In this document: positions 1-10,700 of the stretch, in pieces
Position numbering within the stretch: position 1 is the first letter of the stretch
Layout of the letters: the number at the start of each line of letters is the position of its first letter
Source: Yamagishiella unicocca
Taxonomy: Eukaryota; Chlorophyta; Chlorophyceae; Chlamydomonadales; Volvocaceae
Reading direction: 5' to 3'
NCBI GenBank assembly: GCA_003116995.1
Contig: BDSL01000103.1
Location: 186,001 to 250,000, forward strand
DNA: 64,000 nucleotides
Notes under the pieces: model-generated
Databases searched by the model: none
Told to the model about the DNA's origin: nothing
The model's input: the letters and a program-made list of their open reading frames with translations, nothing else
Program-made: the position numbers and the translations under genes

Positions 1-962
1 TCTTTCAGGTGGGGTGCACTTGCGCAGTACTTAGGTCTTGGCCGGCAGTCTTATTAACTTTAACGGCCGTAGACTTCCTGATCATAAACGAATAATAAAA
101 CATAAAACAAGCCGCGCGGAGGCTGCTGGGCACACAGCTCCCAGACCGTAACAGTGGCCGGACTGGCAGCAACCTCCCGCTATTCCATCCTACTACCACC
201 AGCGCGCCAGGTGGCTCTGCCCCCTAGCCCCGAACCCGTTGCAACTACGGTACCACCAGTGGATTTGGTGGCGACTGGTGAGGCAATCAGCACGCGATAC
301 CGCTCTGGCCAGCAAAGTTAAGCGCCGGAAAGCGGCTGTACCTTGCAACACCTACCCGAGGGTCCCCGGTTGGCCTAAGATATCCGCAGCCTCGTGTACT
401 ATGCCAGCGCACCCGCCAAGCAGTCCCCGTGAGGTACCTCCTAGACGTCAGCCTCGTGTATTATGCCAGTTCACCCGCCAAACAGTTGCTTTGATGTTCC
501 ACCGGCAGCCTCGTGTATTATGCCAGCTCACCCGCCAAGCAGTCCCCGTGAGGTACCACCTAGACGGCAACCACGTGATCATAGCAACTGATGGGACGCG
601 GGGTCGCACGTCCTCAGTCGCACTGCTGACCGCGGGGTCCGCCATTTGTGCCGCAGCTAGGTACGATGCCTGCGAGCCGAGCCAGTTGATGTGCGCGGGA
701 ATTGCGTAGCTTCACAAGAACAATAACCATGAGCAAGGACGGGAACTGCGCTCGCCTCGCCTACCGGATGGTGCAGTCACGGCCGCTGGGATACATCCAG
801 GCCACTGTCACTCATGCGCACCCACGCCTTGATCGCATGGCGAAGAAAGGCAGCTTGCAGTTGTGGTAATCAACGACGAGCACCTTGGCCGGCCAGGCTG
901 TTTGGCGGGTGCAGTACTTGCCGTACTAGGTCAGCCGGGTCAGGGGGCTGCGCGGCTGCCGC
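1..962. other. Intergenic region, no gene recognised
   Basis: No reading frame here has recognisable family content, and the open frames lack splice-consistent continuations. The only structure I see is the imperfect tandem repeat listed separately at 387-568. The right part is the 3' flank of the minus-strand MoaE gene. I found no UGUAA-type signal close to its stop. Confidence 0.5.
387..568. repeat. Imperfect tandem repeat, about 57-62 bp unit, three copies
   Basis: Three copies begin at about 389, 451 and 508. All share the segment CCTCGTGTAxTATGCCAG followed by CACCCGCCAA. Copies 1 and 3 also share CAGTCCCCGTGAGGTACC and CCTAGACG, while copy 2 has diverged in its second half. There are no unique spacers, so it is a degenerate minisatellite and not a CRISPR-like array. 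Confidence 0.8.
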
Positions 963-1590
963 TCATGCGCCCCTGTTGCTCGATCCTACGAGCAGCCTTC
1001 TGCTCTCCTCGTTCTCCTTCCATGTAGATCCATCCTCGAAGAACTCCTTCTTCCATATTGGCACCACTGCTTTGAGCTCGTCAATTGCCCAGTGGACAGC
1101 CTGGTGTAAGAGAGGAATAGAGTAACTCTCTCCTACTACGGTACTCGCAAAGTGTCAACTTGTATTGCATTGCCACTCGCCTCTAGGGATTCCCGCCGAT
1201 GAGCCGATGAAACTGCAATTATAACGCTTGGTTCTCCAACCAGCACCGTGCCCACGCGATGCGCTATTGCCACCTTACAGACATTCCATTTCTTGTGAAT
1301 CTGCTGAGTAAGCTCCTGCGAACGCCAGAGCCCGACGTCAACCCGCGAAGTTTAGCCCGCAGCACCGTCCATTCGCAGCCGTTACTCGCCTGAAGCTTTC
1401 TTAGCGCCATGGGCGTGTATGCTTCGTACTCAAGCTTGACCACTGCTTTCCCCTGGAAATTGTTTCGCGTGACGCCACTGAAGGTTGAAATTGCGCCCGC
1501 GCCAGGGTCAGCGACAAGCTCTACGTAATGATTGATGTCTAGTGCTTCACCGGTAACTTCAACTAATTTGCTGTCCTGGGAATTCGACAT
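963..1590 (-). CDS. MoaE (CNX6-like): Molybdopterin synthase large (catalytic) subunit, MoaE/CNX6 type
   Basis: Exons in transcript order are 1590-1390, 1315-1181 and 1100-963, giving 157 aa, the usual MoaE size. The protein would convert precursor Z (cPMP) to molybdopterin together with the MoaD/CNX7 sulphur carrier, feeding nitrate reductase and other molybdoenzymes. Visible family blocks are [18 protein letters not shown] near the N terminus, [10 protein letters not shown], the [20 protein letters not shown] block with the following HRRESLEA, and the catalytic-lysine block VPIWKKEFF near the C terminus. The ATG at 1590 is chosen because upstream frame continuation has no ATG and conservation begins shortly after. 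Both introns (1316-1389 and 1101-1180) only keep the frame if their donors are GC (AG|GCGAGT). The nearby GT alternatives break the conserved frame. Clear family identity; high confidence. Confidence 0.93.
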
Positions 1591-4500
1591 TGCAACCGCC
1601 ACACCGCGGACCACACCAGAACCAAAGTAATGTTTAACTTGCAGCACACAGGGAGCGCATAATGTCAGAACGCTGCCAACGGTGTATGTTCTTACGTGGT
1701 AGGATACCTGTATGTGTGCTTAACTTCAGGCTCTACAGGCACTATCTCCACGCCCCGATCGTGCGGGACATGCAACATCAGTACACCATACCCTCAAATC
1801 TACCTCCAGCTTTGATACCCATGGGCAAACTAAGTGGCTTCATCGCACCCTTCTGCGTCTCATGGACCTATCTCGCCCCATGGGCCCCGTGTTGTGGCCA
1901 ATGATGAGGGTTCGGCGGCGGTGCCCTGGATTGCCCAGGATTGCCGTAGCCCTCCCTGCTGTTGCCTCTTCTCCGTTGTCCCATCCGAACACGATTCCGT
2001 AATGCGACACAATGCAATTAGGAATGCCGCATGGATGAACTGAAGTCCGTCCTGGTGGGTCCGCCCAGGTCCGCCGCTGTGTCCACCAACCCCCAGGCCA
2101 GCGGCACGTACCGGTAGGCAGAAGCCCTCGGGGTCGGTCGCAGCAAATCGCGTACATGAGGCAGCTGCAGGAACCATTTACAGCACTCGGGCCCCCTTCG
2201 GAAGGAAAGGCTTGTTGGGGCAGCATATGCTTGCATAGTCTACGACGCCGCCCTTTCCCCCTCGAAGCCATGGGGCCCCAGCCTGCCGACGCAAGCTCCT
2301 GCAGACCCCTCGTATGGATATCTTAACCTATTGCCATGCCCTACAGCAGAAAGGGAGGGCTGTAGGGCATGGCAGACAGGGACGGCGACGGATGGCGTTT
2401 CCTGACTGGCCGTGGCTGGTCGGCTCCAGGCCTATCCGCGCGTTGTCCAACGCGCTCAGGCTACAACCGACCAGGCTGTATACACAGTGGCAAATAGCTT
2501 GAGGGCCGCAAGTCGCTACCTCTTCCGGGTGCTGACCCGGGTACACCTTACTCCCGGCTGAAACGCGGCCCACAGCATCCCACAGTTGCACGGTTACTTG
2601 CGGGGCAACAGATGCTCGCCACTGTCGTTACACGTCGGTAACTGGGCACCTCGTGTGAGAGGAAAGTTGAGCACGGCCGGGAATGCCAGAGGTGCTGAAG
2701 GCGGCGCAGGCGAAGTGGGCCCGATGTGCGCATGCTATCCTCCCGGCTGCAATTGTGAGCCAGCTACCACTGATAGCCGTAGGCTAACAGATGATAGATA
2801 ACGAAGTCCGTTACGTAGCGTCAATGCACAGTACTTGAGAACGCAATCGCGCGACAATTGTTACCAATCGCCGCGCTCCAGATTCACGTCTCTGGAGCGG
2901 CACCGAAACCACGACTAGTGCCCGCGAGACGGCTATGCCAGTGCTAGCGCATGACACTATTGCGAAGCTGTGAACGTTCTCAAGCTTGCATTATCATCGC
3001 CTCAGTTCATCAGAGCTGCTGGCCGCCCTAACACCAGCCCCCTGCCGCTGACGAGCTAACCTCGTACTCCTTCAACTCATCGCATCGCTTGGCACCTACC
3101 GGCGGGTCAACACAGTTAACCACGGCCCCCGCGGGCAGCCTGCCACGATATTTACGCGCTGTGCTAGCAGCTCCTGAAAGTGTAAGCGTGAAGTCGGTTG
3201 CTGACATTGTGGTTGTGCGCCTAAATGTAACAATGATAGCGAACGACAGCAAACACCGCATCCACATCGCTAGCACACTGCACGTGGTCGGTTGGATACT
3301 TCAGGGAATCCTCATTCGCGCCATTTCTCCTCATAGAATGCCCGTACAACATAAGGCCTTCGACACGCCTTGCAATAATACGCCCATCATCATACGCCCG
3401 AGGCGCGGCGCAGTCGATCCCTCCCTCCGACGCGCAATAAATCATAATAGGAGCACCTTCGCCCATGTGGACGTCCCAAAAAGCGGCCTCGTGCATTTCC
3501 ATTTCTGTCACCACTCTGGCTTTCCATCGTGCTCGGAACCACACAGACACAAAGGGCACAAAACCTCTCAACGTGGGGACACGAGGTCGGACGAGGACCG
3601 GAAGGTCCGCAGGCGGGGAGAAGACACAGGTGCCACAGGTGCTGGGCCGAGAGGCGAGCATCCGCGAGCCCTTCCTTCCACCGACTGCGTCCCTCCCAGC
3701 TCATACACTTCCCTATCGAGTTGTCAGCCGCCAGCGGCCGCCGTTGCCTCCAGTGCCCCGCACGCCACTCTCTCCAGCCTGCCGCCAGCCGCGACGATGC
3801 CCCATGCTGGCAGCACACACCCACAAAAAGGACTTGGGAGACGCCCTCTGTCCTGGCAAGATGTCTATCCCCGACCTGCCGCCCTACGCCGCGCCTATTA
3901 GCACCTCGACGCAGCCGCATCTGAATCCAATACCGCATTTATATGCAGCTGCGATGCCAAACAGACTTACCAACCAACCAACCAAAAACACAAGCTAGCG
4001 ACCAACACGCCTACATCGGTAATCCGGCGCAATAACAAACCGAATCCATACGCCCCGCTTATCTCAGGTCCGAGCATGTCGTAGCTCCATCCGCTGGCTC
4101 TCGCCGAGTGGACCCATGAGATGGAAAATCTGGACCTGTTCCTCCGACGGCGCATTGCGCCGCAGACACCGCTGCCACCCACCAGGACTAAGCTAGCCTC
4201 CCCTAGTCAAATCAGCCATGTTGCAGAAGCTGCTTCTACATGGAATGTGCGGCAAGAGAAAGATAGGAAGATCACTCACTTCCGCTCCTGCGTAGCCTAC
4301 CGGCGCCGGGTCTCCCCTGTGCTGGGCCAGGTCTCCTCGTTCCATTAGCTCCGTAGCAGTGTGAATCGCACATTTGGCGTCGCCGCGTACGTTTCGTTTT
4401 GCGTTTTGTGATCTCATGATAATTGCCGGTGCCCCCCAGCAACGAGGCGCCTCCGCTCCGGAGCCCCCGGCAGCAGCGCAGCCGCTGGCTCGTCCGCTCT

Positions 4501-4737
4501 CTCCAGAGGGCGACCTCCTCGCGTGGCCCCAGCAGCCGGCAACGAAGCCAAAGCCGCGGATGACGCCCTCATAACCGCTAACGGAGCATCGGTAGCTTGC
4601 CGGCTGGCTTCTCTACGCCGCATGATGGCAACACCTCTTTTAGACCAGATGTTCAGCGCACAAAGCCGCAAAAAAACGTCCCGCATTGGTAGTGCGCCAA
4701 AAACAATCGGTAATTAAAAAGGTGTCAGCTGCTGCCG
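1591..4737. other. Gene-poor region, no gene recognised
   Basis: Several open frames of 60-270 codons exist on both strands, but none shows a family I recognise, and most begin with non-ATG codons. A minus-strand stretch around 3030-3500 has two overlapping frames with protein-like composition, one reading FTLTLSGAASTARKYRGRLP. I could not connect them into a gene. The 3' flank of the kinase gene occupies the right end. Confidence 0.4.
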
Positions 4738-7700
4738 TCACAGCCCCATGGCCGCAGCAAGGCCAGCGGTGGGGCCGCCGGGTGCTGCACCCGCGCCACC
4801 AGCACCAGCCGACAGCGTAAAGCCATGAGAAGGAGGCATCGCCAGGAAGGTCCCTGGCGACGTGCCGGACGCCGTACCTTCCAGCCACCTCTTGGCGTGG
4901 TTGACGACGTCGGCTGAGGTGGGGCGCTCGAACGGGTTGCCCGACCAGCAGCTCTCTACCAGTCGCCTGCGTCGTCAACCGTGGTAATGCGGCCCAGTGA
5001 CAACAGACTCAGCTCGGCCCAGTGCAGCTGCTGCTGGCGTAACGGCAGTTTGGAATGAGGGGCACAGTGCGGCGGACGGCGGACGCAGCAGGACCCTCCG
5101 CGTTGCCCACGGCTCTTCGACCCCTAAGAAGACCATACCCCCGGCCCCAGCCGCCCCCACCTAGTTATCCTTCCCCCTTTCATGTCAGACCACGGGTTCC
5201 TTCACTACCCCACGCCCGGGACCAGCTGCCCCGCCCGCACCTGTACCACTCAGGCACGCTGTCCCCAAACGCAGGCCGCAGTCCTGCGCAGATGCCCTCC
5301 ACCAGAGATGCCGGCAGGCGGCGGGTGAGTCCGGCGTAGGGCTGTGCGCCGTCGGACACCAGCTCCCACATGAGGACGCCAAGGGAATACATGTCCACAG
5401 CCGCGGTGCAGCGCTTCTCTGCGGCCAGTCAGGGGTGACCAGCATAGGTCGGGTCAAGAGGCGGGGTCGGTGGTAGAGAGAGAGAGAGGGAGAGAGGGAG
5501 TCAACCGGTGAGATGGCAAAGGGTCGGTGGTGCGGTCAGAGAGGAGGCGGTGGGGCCGGAGGTGGGGTCGGGATGGAAGGGTTGGTCTGAGTTGGTGAAA
5601 GGGGTTACCAGCAACGCATCGCGTGAAGGTCTGGACGGTGTGGTGTGGCGGCAGGTGAGAGGTGGCGGGTGGCGGCCTCAGGCTACAGCCCCTACGGCCT
5701 CAGGCTACAGCCCCTACGCGCGCCCTTTCTTTCTGCTCTGGCGCCAGCACGTGGCAAGGACGTCCCTGGCCCCATGCCTGGACCCACCTCTGCGCAGCAG
5801 CTCCGGAGCCATGTACTGCACCGACCCCACGAAGTTGGAGCCGTCGAAGAAGGGACCGCCTCCGAAACCGTTATTCGACATTCGAAGCCGGCCCGCAGTA
5901 CCCACGAGACTGCGAGCTGTCGCCTCGTGTTCGACGCTGTTGTTCGGCGATATGTTTGCCAAGTTGACCAGTTGGTGGAGCGGCTGGGGTAGCGCGTGAC
6001 AGGACGGGTCGGACAGCCCCACGCCGTCGTCGTACTGGAGCAGTCGTACACAGCCGAAGTCCTGAGGGGGGCCGGGGGGCATGAGCGGAAACCCGTGGGT
6101 CGGCACTGAAAAGTATGCAACCGGTTAGGAAGCGTCTTGGAACACACGTTTAAAAGCAGCATTCTGGAGAACTTGGTTGGGGAAGCGAGGAGGGCCAAGA
6201 GGGCGACAAGGGGAGTGAGAAGCCCCGACAGGGGATGTGGCACGACTCCCGCTGGTACCGTCTTGTGTGTTACATTGGTGCAGCTGGAGGCGCTGCGCAT
6301 GAGGGTGGGGAGGATGGAGCACCGGCCGCGAAAGCTCAAAGTGTTGGGCACATCGGCACCCGATATGGTCCCTCGACGTGATGATCGCTACCCAACCAGG
6401 CGAAGCGCGGCCCGTGTGCGAGTACGCCGTACAGGCGCACCAACAGGAACCGGTACGGGGCGTGTAGGGAGGCAGGTAGCAGAACGTCGTTAGGACCCAG
6501 CCGGGGCTCCCAGCAAGGCTCAAGCAAACGCCAGACGTACACTTGCGTAGCGTCGAGCGAGGGGGAAAACAGTGGAAAGTCTGTGAGCTGCTCCCAGGAC
6601 GCGTATTTTCCAATGACGCTTTTTGCCAGCAAACTGCCAACATGCCAATGCTGATGGCCGCGGTTAAGCCGCGAAGTTTGGGGCAGCGGAGAGGCAGCAG
6701 GCGCAGGAGCACATCGGCAGCACTCACGCTCAGTTTACAAATCCAGCCGCGTGAATCCGTTGCCGATGACTTGAGCAATACGTTGGAGGGCTTGACCTAG
6801 GCAGTGGGAGTTGGGCCCAGGAGACAGGCGTGAGTGAACATTTAACATCGCTTCCTCAATGGTGCATCACTTTGCAAATACCATACTGCTATCAAGAGCC
6901 AGGTGGACAGAAGTGCACGTGGACACGGAAGCGGAACGCGACGGAGAGCATGGCTGTCGCCTGTCGCCGTACACTTCAAACGCGTCGTTCCCAACACAAC
7001 ATCCGCTCCCTGGGTCCCCAACATCCCCCTGGCTCCCCCACATCCCCTCCCCGCGACTGCCCCTCTCCCACCCCCTCCTTCCCTGCCAACCACGCACCAA
7101 CCACTCACGTCGCAGTGCACCAGCCGCAGCGAATGCAGGTGCCGCAGCGCCGATGCCAGCTCCAGCACAATCAGCATCACCGGTCGGAGGTCCAGCCGCT
7201 CCGTCTCGCTGTCGCCCCCCCCGCCGGACCTGCCGGTGCCGTTGCCAGCCGGCGTCGCCGCCAGGTACTGCCGCAGCGCCTCGAAGGTTCGGGGCGTCGC
7301 CGTCACGGGCGGCACCAAGCTGCTCATGGCCAGGTTGGTGTTAGCGCCGGTGGAGCCCAGCGGGGACAGCACGCTGCCGGCGCCGGCGTGCAGGGGGTAG
7401 TGTTGGTGCATGTGGTGGTGGTGGTGGTGGTGGTGGTGGAGGTGGCCTTGGAAGTGCTGTGCGTGCGCCGAGGCGCCGGAAGGTATCCTGCGGGGCAGCA
7501 TGGTCGGCTGCATATGCACGGTCTGCAGCTGGTGCGGCTGCTGGTGTTGGCTCAGCTGCAGGTGGTGTGCTTGCGCTTGCTGGTTCTGCTGCAGTTGGTG
7601 CGGCTGCTCTGTCGGCGGCTGCTGCGGCTGCTGCTGCTGCGGCTGCGGCACCAGCACTGCGGACGAGGTCGCAAAGGGCGAGAACGTCTCCGGCATCGGC

Positions 7701-10700
7701 AGAATCACCAGGGGCTGGCTGATCGTCAGTGAAGCGGACGGACGCCGCTTGCAAGGCTGCGCCGTACTTCCGACGCCAACCGCTACCCCCCCATGCCGCC
7801 GCGGCACAATCAGCGCCCCGGCCCCCGCACCGCCAGCTGCTAGGTTGCCTGCGAAACCCATCGCCATGGCCACACTGGCCGCAGCAGGCGCCAGCTGCGG
7901 CTGCGGTTGCTGCTGCGGACCCATGCCCAGCTCACTGCCTACGGGCCCCTGATCGTGATGCAGCAGCGCGGATGAAGAAGGCTGCTGCCCCTTGGAGCCG
8001 CCCACCACGCCGCCGCCGCCCGCCGCCGCCGCCGCCGCGCCCGCCTGGTCGCCACCAGGCACTGCGGAGTACAACTTGCCGGACGCCGACGGCGAAGGAC
8101 GCGTCGTTGCGTCGTACACGAACGCGCTACCCCAGGACGTCGTACCCGTCACCGACACGGTCATCCCCGCAACCGCCATCACGGTTGCGGGCTGCGCCGC
8201 CGCCATCCGTACGACAGGCGACAACGAGGGCGAGCCCGTCGACGCGGCCGCCGCCGGCATGGTCGGCGACCGGAATATGCCGCCGCCGACGTTTGGCACC
8301 GCCGTCGGCGGCGGCGCCGTCGGCGGCGGCGGCGGCGGCGGCTGCATGGCGGCGCTAGACATGGCGGCCATGGCGGCGGCGTGTTCCCTGGCCAGCATCA
8401 TGCGGCGGAGCCCTCCCTGGCGCAGCAAGTCTGCCAGGCTGCCGGCGTCGCAATACTCCATGACGATTGCGATGACCGGCGTGCCGCCGCTGCCGGCTCC
8501 GCCATTGTCTTGTAAGGAGTGGCCCGCTGCAATCGGAGGAGGGCAGGACGAGGCACGGTTTCGGAGGCCGGCATTGGGTGAGTTTGGACGTGGTGATGTT
8601 TGTAACACGTGCGGTCCCTGACCTGGCTGCTGCGCGCAGTCAAGGGCCATATCGGCCGCCTGGCTGCAGGCAGCCCTGGTCCGTGTGACCGCCATGGATA
8701 CTGACCCTCTCCCTCACGTGCCTAACCCTAGCCCACGTCCGCGCCACGTGACCCACCTGACAAGAGCGTAGTGCTGTTAAGGGTCGATTCATCCATGTCA
8801 GCTACACCCGATGGCAGCTGCTGCTGCTGCCCCTGCCCCTCCGGCTGCTGCTGCTGCAGTACACCTCCTGCTATCGCTGCCACCTCCTCCAGCTGCAAAG
8901 CGTGCGCGTGCGGTCGCAACCCGCGGCCTGCGGGCCCCACTTCCGCTCCTCCTCCTCCTCCTCCGCCTCCTCCTCCTCCTCCTCCTCCGCCGCCGCCCAG
9001 CCAATACTTCAGCGCTGTCGATATGACCTTGTCTGCGAGGTCCTGCGGCGGCGGGAGCAGTACGGCAGGCAGCTCGGCGCCGGCGCCAGTGTCGTCCAGG
9101 GCCTGGAACACGATGTCTGGGAAGGTGGTGAAGACCTGCACGATGTTCGGGTGCGACACCACACGCAGCGCCGCCAGCTCGAACGCGTCCCGCACCGCCT
9201 GCCACCGCGCCGCCACCGCCGCCTGCTCGTCATCACCGGAAGCGTGCAGCAGCTGCTGCTGTTGCTGCTGCTGTTGCGGTGGCGACGGCTGCGACTGGGG
9301 GCCGTTTTGCGACTGGGGGCCGCTTTGCAAAGCATGCTGGCCGCTGTGGTGCTGGGTTTGGGTTGCTGCTGGGGAAGCGGTATGTGCAGCAGGCAGGGTC
9401 GACCCGCTGGCTGGGCCTGCGGCGCCTGTACCGCCACCACCACCACCGCCACCACCGCCACCACCGCCGGCGCTGGCGGCGGCGCCTGTACCGCCGTTGT
9501 TGACGGCCGGCCGCGCTGTTGCCGTGTCTGCGTCGTTGCTGCCTCCCAGGGTAGGGCTGATGGTGGGTTCAAATAAGGCATGAGTGCTGGACGGCTGGAG
9601 CAGGGGCGCTCCGGGGGCCGGGGCGGAGGGGGGGACTCGCGAGGCGCCGACCGCCGGGTTGCGGATTGCCCCGGTGGCTACCGAGGGAATCACCTGGGCG
9701 GGGGGGAGGATATGCGGGGAAACCCGTGTGTCGGCCGGGGTGGAGAGGGGACGAGGAGGGGCACGGGGAAGGGGTCAGATTGGGTTTTGATGGGTGCGGT
9801 TGAGGGCATGATGAGCAATCAAACAACATGGTATCAAAGATGGGATGGGATGGCCCAGCCGGGGAGGGAGGGTCCAGCGGCGCAGCGCTGGTGCTGGCGC
9901 TGGGGCCGGGCAGGTGTCATGATCCGCCTGCCGCCGTTCCTCCTGCCGCCGTTCCTCCTGCCGCCGTTCCTCCTGCCGCCGTTCCTCCACGACATCCCCT
10001 TCCACCCACCTCCACCCACTGCCGAGCGCGCACACTCCGCTCGCCGCTCGCCGAACTCACCTTGATGGCCACATTCACGCCCTGCCATGTGCCCATGTAC
10101 ACGCAGCCAAAGGCGCCCTGCCCAATCTTGACCTGTAACTCCGCCAGGGGGGTGCTGGGGTTGGTAGTCATCAACTCACTGCCGTGAGCTGCCGCAGCTA
10201 GCATGGCAGCGTCGCTCCTGGGGCGGTGGGGAGGGAGGGCAGGACAGTTGGGGGGGACAACCCGTAGGTCGACACATAAGTAAGATTGACGATCAAGTTG
10301 GGAGACTCGTTCGTACCTGCATACTTGGGAACTTAACAGGGAAACGTAGGGCAGAAGCTAGCTGGCGGATGGTTCTCAGAATTGCCGTTGAGTGTGCATG
10401 CCGGAAAACTTGGGCCGAGGAGCCCGCCATAGGAGAGAAGGAGGAACCGAAAGGCTAGCGGGATGATACGCGGCAATCGGTGAATCGACAAAGGAGATGG
10501 GCGAAGTGAGGAGAAGGCGAAACACGAGAAAGAAAAGAAAGAGGAGAATGAGGAGAGCGGGGATGTGTGATCCGTGGTGGGGGACGGGGAAACGCCTTGG
10601 TGGGATGCAACCGGCAGGATACGAGGGCCGGTGCGGCCGAGTCAATGCTGGCTCCGGCCTCCGCGGCGCCCGTGGGGCATCACGCGGTCCGCGGGCCCCA

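Noticed and set aside
7410..8621. Plus-strand Trp/Cys/Ala-rich frames
   Set aside because: Antisense readings of the His-, Gln- and Gly-repeat parts of the kinase exon 8508-7109.
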